DNA from: Actinomycetota bacterium
Lineage (GTDB): Bacteria > Actinomycetota > Actinomycetes > S36-B12
NCBI GenBank assembly: GCA_947472655.1
Contig: CANJCG010000044.1
Span: 1-12,171 of the forward strand
Length of the DNA stretch: 12,171 bases
Direction of reading: 5' to 3'
The notes below the pieces were generated by a model. That model searched no databases. It was given only the letters and a program-made list of their open reading frames with translations, and was not told where the DNA came from. Positions 1 to 6,868 of this stretch are shown here, piece after piece. Both the position numbers and the translations under genes were made by a program. How positions within the stretch are numbered: the first letter of the stretch is position 1; the number at the start of each line of letters is the position of its first letter.

Positions 1-378
1 AGCTGGTGTTGGTACCGCAAATTCCGTGATCACACCAGCAGTGGTTATCCGACCAATCTTGTTACCCGCCAACTCGGTGAACCACAAATTACGATCTGAC
101 CCCACCGTGATAAATCGAGGGTTTGAGGCAGCCGTCGGAATTGGATAATTGGTGATCGTTCCCTTCGCGTCCACCTTGGCAATTGAATTGGCCGCGCCCG
201 TGGTTACCCAGATGTTGTTGTCCGGGCCAAGAACAGAACCAAACGGTGTCGCGCCTGCAGCGAAAGCGAATGAAGTGTCATCCCCTGTTGCGGCAAAACT
301 CGGCATGGCAACACCTGCAAGTGAAACTGCGAGTGCGGCGGCAAAAACAACAGGGCGCAAAGGAATTCTTAAGGACAT
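1..378 (-). CDS. Exported Vgb-like (streptogramin lyase family) beta-propeller, 3' part cut off by window edge
   Basis: An open frame runs from an ATG at 376-378 to the window edge without a stop, giving the first 126 residues. Residues 1-29 form a signal peptide: basic start, hydrophobic stretch around 10-24, and an S-F-A cleavage motif at 27-29. The mature part has repeating propeller blades such as GPDNNIWVTTGAANSIAKVD (51-70) and SDRNLWFTELAGNKIGRIT (94-112), the pattern of COG4257/virginiamycin B lyase-like proteins. Many such proteins are not antibiotic lyases, so I infer only an exported beta-propeller; the catalytic blades lie outside the window. It follows the SDR gene by 47 bp. A TACTGT box (385-390, minus strand) sits 6 bp before the ATG, so a leaderless transcript from its own promoter is possible as well as read-through. 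Confidence 0.8.
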   Translation of the reverse strand, partial: MSLRIPLRPVVFAAALAVSLAGVAMPSFAATGDDTSFAFAAGATPFGSVLGPDNNIWVTTGAANSIAKVDAKGTITNYPIPTAASNPRFITVGSDRNLWFTELAGNKIGRITTAGVITEFAVPTPA

Positions 379-425
379 GCCTTCACAGTAGGAACATCAC
401 CAACCAAGAGCCGGTACCGACACTC

Positions 426-1139
426 TTAACGTGCGGTAAACCCACCATCGATGACAAACTCGCTCCCTGTGGAAAACGTGGCATCTGTCACCAAAAAGAG
501 CATCATTTTGGCAACTTCTTCCGCTTGTCCCCAACGCGTGATGATCTGTCCCCGCGGTTCACGGTCACCCGCTGGACTCATCGGGGTATCAATTGCTCCG
601 GGGTGAATTGAAAATACGCGAATGTTGTCCGGCCCAAGGTCCATGGCAGCTGACTTTGTCATACCACGCACGCCCCACTTGCTCGCAACGTAAGCACTAA
701 TGCCAGGTGTGCCTACAAGCCCTGCAACCGAAGATGTATTCACGATCACTCCGCCGCCTGCGGCTTTCATTGAGGCTGCGACCGCTCTCATACCAAAAAA
801 TGTGCCCGTGAGGTTTACGGCAATAACGCGATCCCAGTCCTCAGTCTTTGCTGTACCAATGGGAGTCGACTTTGCGATGCCTGCGTTGTTTATCAAAATA
901 TCGATATTGCCTAGTGATCCCACAACTTCATTAACCACGGTTGCCCATTCATCTTCCTTGGACACATCCAGATGCACGTAGGTCGCTCCAATTTCCTTGG
1001 CTAACGACATCCCAACGTCGTCGGCCACATCACACATCACAACTTTTGCTCCTTGGGCAGCAAGTTCCCTGCAGTGCGCAGCCCCAATGCCCATCGCCCC
1101 ACCCGTGACAAGAGCAACCTTGTTTTCTAAGCGACCCAT
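426..1139 (-). CDS. Short-chain dehydrogenase/reductase, 3-alpha/20-beta-hydroxysteroid dehydrogenase-like
   Basis: A 237-residue classical SDR, expected to be a cytosolic NAD(P)-dependent alcohol/ketone oxidoreductase. Visible motifs: the glycine-rich dinucleotide loop TGGAMGIG at 12-19, NNAG at 84-87, structural N109, and the catalytic set S137, Y150, K154 (YVASK). An Asp (D37) at the end of the second beta strand, followed by no basic residue, points to NAD(H) rather than NADP(H). The stretch YVASKWGVRGMTKSAAMDLG and the C-terminal VIDGGFTAR resemble actinobacterial 3-alpha,20-beta-hydroxysteroid dehydrogenases and FabG3-type enzymes. The natural substrate cannot be read from sequence. The ATG has GGGG 5 bp upstream as a plausible ribosome site. 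It lies 39 bp after the MDR gene on the same strand, so cotranscription is likely. Confidence 0.93.
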   Translation of the reverse strand: MGRLENKVALVTGGAMGIGAAHCRELAAQGAKVVMCDVADDVGMSLAKEIGATYVHLDVSKEDEWATVVNEVVGSLGNIDILINNAGIAKSTPIGTAKTEDWDRVIAVNLTGTFFGMRAVAASMKAAGGGVIVNTSSVAGLVGTPGISAYVASKWGVRGMTKSAAMDLGPDNIRVFSIHPGAIDTPMSPAGDREPRGQIITRWGQAEEVAKMMLFLVTDATFSTGSEFVIDGGFTAR

Positions 1140-1178
1140 GAATACCCCATTTGACTTTGTGACGAAATGCAGTTGATG

Positions 1179-2123
1179 CTAGGAAAAGTCAAGCACCAGA
1201 CGGCCGCGAACACCGCCGGCTTCTAGCTTGCGATGAGCTTCGGCTGCAAGTTTTGCCGGGAAGACTTGAGCGACTCGCAAACTCAACGTGCCATCTTCAA
1301 CTTGCTCGACGAGCCGTTCAATCTTCGCGGTTTCCTTAACATGACTTGATACTAAAATTTTATCCACGCTGATGCCTCGACCAGGCTCACCATCCCAACC
1401 ACGTACAACAGCAATCCTGCCACCGTCTTTTACCGCAGGCACAAGCAAATCACTTTGAACTGAACCGTCAGCTAAGCCGTCAACACCTTCAGGCAGGATG
1501 GCTCTAATTGATGAAGCGACATCGTCGCCACGGGCAACAATTTCTACATCGCCCAATGAGGCAACTAAAGCTTCGTCGCTGGGGGATGCATCTGCAATAA
1601 CGCGGATCCCGTCAGCGAGCGCCAGTTGAACCACGAAGCCGCCATAACATCCCGCCGCACCCGTGACCGCTAGCGTTTGGCCCGGGCGAAGTGCTAACGC
1701 ATCTAGCGACAGACGCGCAGTCAGCGCATTCATCAGGAAAGTCGAAGAGATTGCCAAGTCCAGACCTTTAGGGGCCTTAACCACCGATGCAACAGGCGCA
1801 ACAACGCAGTCTGCATAGGCCCCCCGGCGCGGACCACTCGGCAAAGCGATGGACACTACTCGATCGCCAATGCTGAATCTTCCTTCGTTTTCGGGGCCAA
1901 TCGCATCAATCACGCCGGCGAGATCCATCCCAGGAATAAAGGGAGGCTCAGTGATGACGGTTCGACCGTATTGGCCACCACTTCTAAAGATCGTGTCAGT
2001 TGGGTTCACTGTCGCAGCATGTACCCGAATACGCACCTGCCCACTACCCGGTTCAGGCATTGGAAGTTCCACTTCAATGAGTTTTTCCGGCCCACCAAAT
2101 TCAACAACACCTACTGCTCTCAT
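1179..2123 (-). CDS. Zinc-less medium-chain oxidoreductase (quinone oxidoreductase-like, NADPH-dependent)
   Basis: 314 residues with the MDR two-domain plan. An N-terminal GroES-like domain (about 1-120) contains the VRIRVHAATVNPTD segment (30-43) and PGMDLAGVIDAIG (64-76). A Rossmann domain follows with the nucleotide loop GAAGCYGG at 155-162. The Cys/His zinc ligands of alcohol dehydrogenases are missing, as in quinone oxidoreductase, zeta-crystallin and enoyl-reductase-like members. The expected role is NADPH-dependent reduction of a quinone or an alpha,beta-unsaturated carbonyl; the substrate is unknown. Its ATG overlaps the TGA of the upstream acyltransferase (ATGA, 2120-2123), and no good ribosome site precedes it, which indicates translational coupling. 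The SDR follows 39 bp downstream. Confidence 0.92.
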   Translation of the reverse strand: MRAVGVVEFGGPEKLIEVELPMPEPGSGQVRIRVHAATVNPTDTIFRSGGQYGRTVITEPPFIPGMDLAGVIDAIGPENEGRFSIGDRVVSIALPSGPRRGAYADCVVAPVASVVKAPKGLDLAISSTFLMNALTARLSLDALALRPGQTLAVTGAAGCYGGFVVQLALADGIRVIADASPSDEALVASLGDVEIVARGDDVASSIRAILPEGVDGLADGSVQSDLLVPAVKDGGRIAVVRGWDGEPGRGISVDKILVSSHVKETAKIERLVEQVEDGTLSLRVAQVFPAKLAAEAHRKLEAGGVRGRLVLDFS

Positions 2124-3211
2124 GCAGCAGACGATACCTGCTTTTCAACCTGAGAAGGTGAAGATGAGCGATCTTCTCTGACCGCCCAGCGGGGTGCTTC
2201 GAAGAGGTACTTCCCGATATTTTTCTGGGTGACCCGATGAAGAAAGAGTGCGATAAACACCAGAATTAATGTTACTAGAATTGGAAATACGACTTGTACC
2301 GCGGCGATATTGAGATATTCCGGTCGGTTATTTCGCAGATACGAGGAAAGTGCCATCAATAGTGGAAACTGCACAACGAAGATAGGCAACGTTCGAGCGC
2401 CGAAAAAGGTTCCGAAACGTCGTGGACCTTCATACACAACAAGTAGATGCGCCGCCATCACTCCTGCTGCGATCCAGGCAAGTGAAATCGGAAGATAGGT
2501 CATCTCCCAGTATTCGGGAGCAGAATTTCGCCACAGTCCATAAGCGGAAGCAAAAGCAATGATCATTGCAATTCGCCACCACGATGCTCGATCTGCAATC
2601 CAGGAAATGATTTCCTTGTAATACACGCCCAAGATGTAGAACACCAAGTTCGTAACTATCGCCGTCATCGCTGAACCAACATCAATCGAATACATGAAAT
2701 CGCGATTCCATTGCGCGACAGGTGCCCTTAAAAGATTGAGCGCGATCGCTATTACAAGGACTATCCAGACGGGCCAGCGACGTAGTGCCTTGGCGATAAT
2801 GAAGTACAAAAGAAGAGCGTAGAGATACCAGTAGCCGCTACTTCCCGCAAGCAAGCGACGTGGGAAATTCAGCAGGGCCTCAACTGGCGTCTCGTGTATA
2901 TAGAAAGCAACCACGATGAAGAAAATCGCGCTCCATAAGATATATAAGTAGGTCATACCGAATGTGCGCCGGCGCGACATTCGCCAGGGCCTACTCATCG
3001 CGCTCGTAGCCAGCATTCCCGACACCATGAAAAAAATCGGCATCCGAAGTGGCTCAATCACATTCATAAATGTGTGCCAACCATTGGAAACGGAGCCATC
3101 AGGCACCACCGCATACATGTGTATCACTGCATGGAAGAGCACAACGATAAGAACAGAGGATCCTTTTACAAGGTCCATCCACTCAATACGTGGTCGTAGC
3201 TGCCCAGACAC
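2120..3211 (-). CDS. Acyltransferase 3 family integral membrane protein (paralogue A)
   Basis: 363 residues and about ten hydrophobic segments, the plan of membrane-bound acyltransferase-3 proteins that O-acylate sugars, cell-wall polymers or lipids at the membrane. Landmarks: RPRIEWMDLVKG at 6-17, the family's helix-1 histidine at H27 (FHAVI), EPLRMPIFFMVSGML at 53-67, a basic RPWRMSRRRT motif at 74-83, GYWYLYALLLYF at 126-137 and ARTLPIFVVQFP at 272-283. The tail after about 340 is hydrophilic and probably cytoplasmic. The start is GTG; nine bases separate it from the DUF5302 stop, with no convincing Shine-Dalgarno, suggesting coupling to the upstream gene. The acyl donor and acceptor are unknown. 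A paralogue with the same landmarks lies at 9576-10652. COG3594/COG4763-type subfamily membership is a guess. Confidence 0.92.
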   Translation of the reverse strand: MSGQLRPRIEWMDLVKGSSVLIVVLFHAVIHMYAVVPDGSVSNGWHTFMNVIEPLRMPIFFMVSGMLATSAMSRPWRMSRRRTFGMTYLYILWSAIFFIVVAFYIHETPVEALLNFPRRLLAGSSGYWYLYALLLYFIIAKALRRWPVWIVLVIAIALNLLRAPVAQWNRDFMYSIDVGSAMTAIVTNLVFYILGVYYKEIISWIADRASWWRIAMIIAFASAYGLWRNSAPEYWEMTYLPISLAWIAAGVMAAHLLVVYEGPRRFGTFFGARTLPIFVVQFPLLMALSSYLRNNRPEYLNIAAVQVVFPILVTLILVFIALFLHRVTQKNIGKYLFEAPRWAVREDRSSSPSQVEKQVSSAA

Positions 3212-3220
3212 TGCGCTGAA

Positions 3221-3391
3221 TCAACCGCTCTTGCGGCGGTGCTCACGCTTGCCAGGTGCACCCTTTGACGAATCTTTCCCTGAGTTTCCTGCTGCACCAC
3301 GAATTTGGCCACCTTGCTGCCCTCTATTTTGCTTTGCCTCAAGTGCTGCTTTGAACTTCTCGCGTTGATCGTCAAGTTTGTCATCGGCCAT
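3221..3391 (-). CDS. DUF5302-like small actinobacterial protein (56 residues)
   Basis: A short frame from ATG (3389-3391) to TGA (3221-3223) encodes a highly charged 56-residue protein starting MADDKLDDQREKFKAALEAK. A Gly/Gln/Ser-rich middle follows, and it ends GKREHRRKSG. The layout (acidic start, R-x-K-F-x-x-A-L-E-x-K helix, low-complexity glycine-rich middle, invariant-looking R-R-K-S-G terminus) matches the actinobacterial family DUF5302 as I know it. Function is unknown for the family. GAGG lies two bases before the ATG, closer than usual. It is the first gene of the minus-strand series; the acyltransferase GTG follows after nine bases. Longer frames on either strand across this stretch look like shadows. 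It is easily missed because of its size. Confidence 0.8.
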   Translation of the reverse strand: MADDKLDDQREKFKAALEAKQNRGQQGGQIRGAAGNSGKDSSKGAPGKREHRRKSG

Positions 3392-3515
3392 AACCTCATT
3401 CTCTCATCCCACAGTTTGAAAAGGGCAACCACTCCCCGCTGTTTCACGCCCTTAACGGACATTTATTGAGGGGTTGGATCTACCCCCTGTCGCCATGTAT
3501 CCCACGAAAACCCTT

Positions 3516-3545
3516 TACTATCGGATCACGTTCTGGTCAAGGAGG
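3516..3545 (+). promoter_or_regulatory. Candidate -10 box and strong ribosome binding site for alanine dehydrogenase
   Basis: TACTAT at 3516-3521 resembles a -10 hexamer, but no good -35 is visible 16-18 bp upstream. AAGGAGG at 3539-3545 lies five bases before the GTG at 3551 and fixes that start. A short inverted repeat, GGGGT/ACCCC (3470-3474 with 3482-3486), sits upstream and could be a regulator site. The Shine-Dalgarno is convincing; the promoter box is tentative. Confidence 0.45.
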
Positions 3546-3550
3546 CAGTT

Positions 3551-4666
3551 GTGAAGGTCGGGGTTCCTCGAGAGACGAAAAGTCAAGAATCACGCGTAGC
3601 CATCACACCCGCTGGGGTTCATGAATTTGTGCGTCATGGGCATGAAGTACTTATTGAAACCGGAGCAGGCGCTGGCTCATCTATTCCTGATGAAGAATTC
3701 GTTCAGGCCGGTGCAAGCATCTTGAGCACTGCCGCAGATATCTGGGCTCAAGGGGACCTCATCCTCAAAGTGAAGGAGCCGATCGAGAGTGAGTACCAGT
3801 ACCTCCGTCCCAATCAAATGCTCTTCACCTACCTTCATCTCGCTGCATCTCGCGCCTGTACGGACGCACTTATCAAATCACGCACGACAGCGATTGCTTA
3901 TGAAACTGTGGAACTCCCCAACCAAACACTTCCCCTTCTTGCCCCAATGTCAGAGGTCGCTGGGCGCCTTGCTCCTCAAGTTGGAGCTCAAGCACTCTTA
4001 GCCGTGAACGGAGGGCGCGGGATTCTTCTTGGCGGTGTTTCGGGAACCTACGCAGCCAAAGTTGTTGTGCTCGGTGCAGGTGTAGCTGGAATGAATGCGG
4101 CCGCCATCGCTCTTGGAATGCACGCAGAAGTGCTCCTTCTCGACCGGAATATCGCACGGCTGCGTGAAGTTGATGCCATCTACCAAGGACATATGCAAAC
4201 AATCGCCTCCAATAGTTTCGAGGTCGAACGGGCTGTCCTAGACGCCGATTTGGTCATTGGAGCCGTGCTCATTCACGGTGCTCAAGCTCCCAAACTTGTC
4301 AGTAACGATTTAGTTGCTCAGATGAAACCTGGTTCAGTGTTGGTTGATATCGCAATTGATCAAGGCGGATGTTTTCAAGATTCCAAACCGACAACTCATG
4401 CCGATCCCACTTACAAAGTTCATGAATCGTTGTTTTACTGCGTCGCAAATATGCCGGCAGCGGTTCCGTACACCTCAACTTACGCTCTCACCAATGTGAC
4501 CCTGCCGTATGCGCTTGAGTTAGCAAACAAGGGCTGGCGCCAAGCAATGATCGATGATCGCGCACTTGCGCTTGGATTGAATGTGCACGATGGCGCCGTT
4601 GTCTACCCGGCCGTGGCCCGAGCTTTTGGTTACGAAGAGTCGACTCTGGATTCACTTATCCATTAG
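3551..4666 (+). CDS. ald: Alanine dehydrogenase
   Basis: 371 residues, the normal length for the enzyme, which interconverts L-alanine and pyruvate plus ammonia with NAD(H) in the cytosol. Pyruvate-site residues known from the M. tuberculosis enzyme are present at the same numbers: R15, K75, H96 and D270. The Rossmann loop is GAGVAG at 175-180, and D198 ends the next strand, consistent with NAD over NADP. The N-terminal MKVGVPRETK and the PMSEVAGRLAPQVGAQ segment (132-147) are family signatures. GTG start with a strong Shine-Dalgarno (AAGGAGG). It appears to be a single-gene unit: the region upstream is divergent and 227 bp separate it from the next plus-strand gene. No clear terminator hairpin follows. 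The usual roles are alanine catabolism, ammonium assimilation or NAD recycling under low oxygen; which applies here is unknown. Confidence 0.98.
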   Translation: MKVGVPRETKSQESRVAITPAGVHEFVRHGHEVLIETGAGAGSSIPDEEFVQAGASILSTAADIWAQGDLILKVKEPIESEYQYLRPNQMLFTYLHLAASRACTDALIKSRTTAIAYETVELPNQTLPLLAPMSEVAGRLAPQVGAQALLAVNGGRGILLGGVSGTYAAKVVVLGAGVAGMNAAAIALGMHAEVLLLDRNIARLREVDAIYQGHMQTIASNSFEVERAVLDADLVIGAVLIHGAQAPKLVSNDLVAQMKPGSVLVDIAIDQGGCFQDSKPTTHADPTYKVHESLFYCVANMPAAVPYTSTYALTNVTLPYALELANKGWRQAMIDDRALALGLNVHDGAVVYPAVARAFGYEESTLDSLIH

Positions 4667-4788
4667 GCGTCCTGCGTTGTGCGCTGCTTCATCAAGAACC
4701 GATGCATCTCTCGATAACGCGCAAGTTTGACCCTTGAAGTCACGCCAATAAACACATCAGCATGAAAATCACAGCCAAAACTTTCGCA

Positions 4789-4794
4789 TATAAC
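4789..4794 (+). promoter_or_regulatory. Candidate -10 box (TATAAC) for the Ala-rich exported protein
   Basis: TATAAC lies about 100 bp before the ATG at 4894 and about 50 bp before the paired hairpins, so transcription from here would make a structured leader. No convincing -35 is present at 17 bp. The remainder of 4667-4893 shows no other supported feature. Confidence 0.25.
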
Positions 4795-4847
4795 GCTCAA
4801 CCCATTCACAGCAATCTCACAAAGTCATACTCAATCGTTCATAACGA

Positions 4848-4877
4848 GCCCGGTTGGGCGCAAACCCATCTGGGTTT
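4848..4877 (+). promoter_or_regulatory. Tandem small hairpins in the 5' leader of the Ala-rich exported protein
   Basis: Two perfect short inverted repeats follow each other: GCCC-GGTT-GGGC (4848-4859) and AAACCC-ATCT-GGGTTT (4862-4877). The second is followed by TT and then the AGGAGGA ribosome site (4884-4890). GGTT at 4852-4855 can also pair with AACC at 4863-4866, which would disrupt both hairpins, so alternative folds are possible. This could stabilise the mRNA, attenuate transcription or gate translation. The repeats are seen directly; function is inferred. Confidence 0.4.
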
Positions 4878-4893
4878 TAGACGAGGAGGAACG

Positions 4894-5313
4894 ATGAACA
4901 ACAAGAAACTTGCTGCTTTCGCTGCTGCTGGCCTTGGGTCGATCATGCTGATCGGATCTACCGGTATCGCTAATGCTGCTGACGTCACACCAACACCATC
5001 CGCAAGTGCAACGGCTTCTGCCTCCACCAAGGGTGATCCCGCAAAGCAGGCACTACGTGAGGCCAACGCAACGGCGCGTAAGGCCATTCATGAGACCTTC
5101 AAGGCTGCGGTTGAAAAAGCTAGGGCTGACTTTCGTGCAGTGCTAGCAACGAATCCAACTGATACTGCAAAGGCCGCTGCGGTTCAAGCCCGCAAAGCCG
5201 CAGTTGACGCCGCAAAGAGTGCCCAGCTCACTTCGATGTTAGCGATTAATCCAAATTGGACGCCGCATGCAAAGGGCGACCATCCCGCTAAAGCTGATAA
5301 GCCAGCAAGTTAA
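4894..5313 (+). CDS. Small exported Ala/Lys-rich helical protein, unknown function
   Basis: 139 residues from ATG 4894, chosen because AGGAGGA lies just upstream and because the product then begins with a clean signal peptide: MNNKK, hydrophobic core 6-24, cleavage motif A-N-A at 26-28. The frame is open upstream to an ATG at 4762, but that would bury the signal sequence and has no ribosome site. The mature protein has a Thr/Ser/Pro/Ala linker (32-46), then an Ala-, Lys- and Arg-rich stretch (48-118) with the heptad-like look of a long amphipathic or coiled-coil helix, and a short basic His/Lys/Pro tail. There are no cysteines after the signal, so it is not a lipoprotein. I do not recognise the family by name; similar Ala-rich exported proteins are common in actinobacteria. 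It is closed by a strong terminator and looks monocistronic. Confidence 0.85.
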   Translation: MNNKKLAAFAAAGLGSIMLIGSTGIANAADVTPTPSASATASASTKGDPAKQALREANATARKAIHETFKAAVEKARADFRAVLATNPTDTAKAAAVQARKAAVDAAKSAQLTSMLAINPNWTPHAKGDHPAKADKPAS

Positions 5314-5322
5314 GTCAGGCGA

Positions 5323-5368
5323 AACAACGTTGGGCCCCTCGAATATTTTCGAGGGGCCCAACGTTGTT
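5323..5368. terminator. Perfect 21-bp hairpin, bidirectional terminator between convergent genes
   Basis: Arms 5323-5343 and 5348-5368 are exact reverse complements around a TATT loop, with a GGGCCCCTCGA core. It begins 10 bp after the stop of the Ala-rich gene and ends 11 bp before the end of the convergent peroxidase gene, so it can serve both. The plus-side tail is poor in T at first (ATAAAAACCTTTT), and the minus-side tail is not T-rich, so stem strength rather than a U-tract would do the work. Confidence 0.88.
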
Positions 5369-5379
5369 ATAAAAACCTT

Positions 5380-5919
5380 TTAAGCAAGAACCTCATCAAG
5401 ATCTGCAGCGATCTCTTCTGGGGTAACGCCTGGCTCATAACGGCGAATAACATTGCCATCGCGGCCCACGAGGAATTTCGTGAAGTTCCACTTCACTTCG
5501 TCAGTGCCAATTGCTTCTGGCTTGGTTTTGCTGATGTGCGCAAAAATTGGACCACTATCTGGCCCGAAGTCACCGGGATCCTGAGCTCGCAAGTACGAGT
5601 AGAGCGGATCGGCATCCGCACCATTGACGTCAATTTTTCCAAGAATCGGGAATGTGACGTTGTACGTCAATGAGCAGAATTCGGCAATCTCATCCGCCGT
5701 ACCTGGCTCTTGTCCACCAAACTGATTACACGGGAAGCCTAAAATCTGAAGTCCCCGATCAACATTTGCACGATGTAGAGCCTCTAAACCTTCGTACTGC
5801 GGAGTCAGCCCGCATTTACTTGCAACATTCACGATGAGCATGGCCTTGCCTTGATAGGAATCAAGACCAACCTGGCTGCCATCAGCTGCTGATACTTCGA
5901 AGTCATAAACGTTACTCAT
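5380..5919 (-). CDS. Glutathione peroxidase family thiol peroxidase
   Basis: 179 residues with the thioredoxin-fold Gpx signature. The peroxidatic cysteine is C36 in NVASKCGLT; Q70, W144 and N145 complete the catalytic tetrad. The FPCNQFGGQEPG motif is at 62-73. A further cysteine, C82, lies 46 residues after C36, close to the resolving-cysteine position of thioredoxin-dependent Gpx enzymes. The likely electron donor is therefore thioredoxin (or a mycothiol system) rather than glutathione, which actinobacteria usually lack. No signal peptide, so cytosolic reduction of hydrogen or organic peroxides. AAGGA precedes the ATG by seven bases, and the ATG overlaps the stop of the upstream membrane protein (ATGA, 5916-5919). 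It is the last gene before the shared terminator. The cysteine replaces selenocysteine as in most bacteria. Confidence 0.95.
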   Translation of the reverse strand: MSNVYDFEVSAADGSQVGLDSYQGKAMLIVNVASKCGLTPQYEGLEALHRANVDRGLQILGFPCNQFGGQEPGTADEIAEFCSLTYNVTFPILGKIDVNGADADPLYSYLRAQDPGDFGPDSGPIFAHISKTKPEAIGTDEVKWNFTKFLVGRDGNVIRRYEPGVTPEEIAADLDEVLA

Positions 5920-6344
5920 AGCGAATCCTTCTTGAAGAGACCAAATGAATAGAAAAATAATGCTACCGCCAAGCCAACTGACATGACGAATGACACTGCG
6001 TCATTACTGACATCGCTCATAAAGGAATTACCAGCAGCGAAAGCAATCAGAATGCCGAGAAATCCAAACGCGCCCATATTGAGCCACGTGCGCGACTTGC
6101 CCTTGCGAGCAACGACGAGGATCCAGATACCAAGCAGCAACAGCAAGGCACCCAAAATAATGTGAACCATTACTAGCCACATTGGCGAAGAGCCACTCCA
6201 GCCTGAACCGCTTTCAGGTGTTTCAAGCCAAAAAGTATTCGCCATTCCAGCAAGGAATTCGATGAGCAGCGAACCGATCATCATCAAGCCAAGTCGACGA
6301 AGACGTTCTGTGGTTTCCGTCGCTGGAGCTTGGGATTCAGTCAT
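5916..6344 (-). CDS. Four-helix membrane protein of unknown function, coupled to the peroxidase
   Basis: 142 residues from the ATG at 6342-6344; an in-frame TTG at 6347 is possible, but the AGAGGG upstream is better spaced for the ATG. After a polar N-terminus of about 17 residues come four hydrophobic segments near 19-38, 56-79, 89-107 and 117-136, with a basic RKGKSR loop between the second and third and a KKD tail, so both ends are probably cytoplasmic. No catalytic, metal-binding or cysteine motif is visible (there is no Cys), so I assign no function. The stop overlaps the Gpx start by four bases, a sign of coupled translation and perhaps a common task. The gap to the upstream Ddn-like gene is 55 bp, so either read-through or a separate promoter is possible. 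Confidence 0.85.
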   Translation of the reverse strand: MTESQAPATETTERLRRLGLMMIGSLLIEFLAGMANTFWLETPESGSGWSGSSPMWLVMVHIILGALLLLLGIWILVVARKGKSRTWLNMGAFGFLGILIAFAAGNSFMSDVSNDAVSFVMSVGLAVALFFYSFGLFKKDSL

Positions 6345-6399
6345 CAATGCACCCTCTCGAAGCTGGTGCAGTCACCAGTGTATGAATCGCGATCATAGG

Positions 6400-6840
6400 T
6401 CAGCGAATGCGTTCCAGTACGAAAACAGGGATGATTCGCTCAGTTCGCTTCTGATAATCCGCATACGGGCTAAATGCTTCTACGGCTCGAGACCACCACA
6501 CTTCACGCTCTGGGCCATCGAGTAACCGAGCTAAATAGTCATGGCGCTCTGGGCCATCTTGTAATTCAACAAGTGGGTTTCCAAGAACGTTGTGGTACCA
6601 AACCGGGTTGTTATTGGATCCACCTTTTGAGGCAACGATCAAGTAATCACCATTGTGTTCTACGCGCATTAATGCCAACTTGCGAATCTTCCCCGATTTG
6701 GCGCCAAGGGTTGTGAGCACGATGACTCCCTGCCCATCTGGACCATACGTCCCCTCTAAACCTCCCGAGGATTCAATCAACGCAACTTGGTCACGCACAA
6801 ACTCAATGGGACTTGGTTCGTATTCACCCTGCAATGGCAT
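6400..6840 (-). CDS. Deazaflavin (F420)-dependent nitroreductase family protein, Ddn-like
   Basis: 146 residues from ATG 6840; an in-frame GTG at 6846 would add two residues. I prefer the ATG because family members usually begin MPL-x-GEYEPS, as here. Signatures: EGEYEPS-like start with RDQVALIESSGG (18-29 from the GTG), TLGAKSGKIRKLALMRVEH (46-64) and ASKGGSNNNPVWYHN (72-86), the phosphate- and F420-binding segments of the split-barrel Ddn/FDOR-A group, and a C-terminal PVFVLERIR. Such enzymes use reduced F420 to reduce quinones or other activated substrates. The natural substrate is unknown, and F420 use implies the host makes it. There is no clear ribosome site; it lies about 28 bp after arsR on the same strand, so it is probably translated from the ArsR-led message. 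Confidence 0.93.
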   Translation of the reverse strand: MPLQGEYEPSPIEFVRDQVALIESSGGLEGTYGPDGQGVIVLTTLGAKSGKIRKLALMRVEHNGDYLIVASKGGSNNNPVWYHNVLGNPLVELQDGPERHDYLARLLDGPEREVWWSRAVEAFSPYADYQKRTERIIPVFVLERIR

Positions 6841-6868
6841 GGGCACAGACTAGCGACAACAAGAGTGG

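Noticed and set aside
1..378. Virginiamycin B lyase resistance gene
   Set aside because: The blades fit the broad COG4257 propeller family, but the protein is exported and its catalytic region is outside the window, so an antibiotic-resistance role cannot be supported.
400..430. Possible terminator hairpin after the SDR gene (AAGAG/CTCTT around CGGTACCG)
   Set aside because: Only five outer pairs form, the inner palindrome would leave a two-base loop, and there is no T-tract.
3166..3462. 98-codon minus-strand frame across the start of the acyltransferase gene
   Set aside because: It overlaps the DUF5302-like frame and the acyltransferase start in another phase, has no family-like pattern, and is explained as a shadow of those two genes.
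3998..4202. Minus-strand frames inside ald (3873-4202 and 3998-4198)
   Set aside because: They lie wholly within a well-supported gene and lack any family pattern or ribosome site.
4762..4893. N-terminal extension of the Ala-rich protein to an ATG at 4762
   Set aside because: It has no ribosome site, would place 44 residues before a clean signal peptide, and would run through the leader hairpins; ATG 4894 with AGGAGGA is far better.
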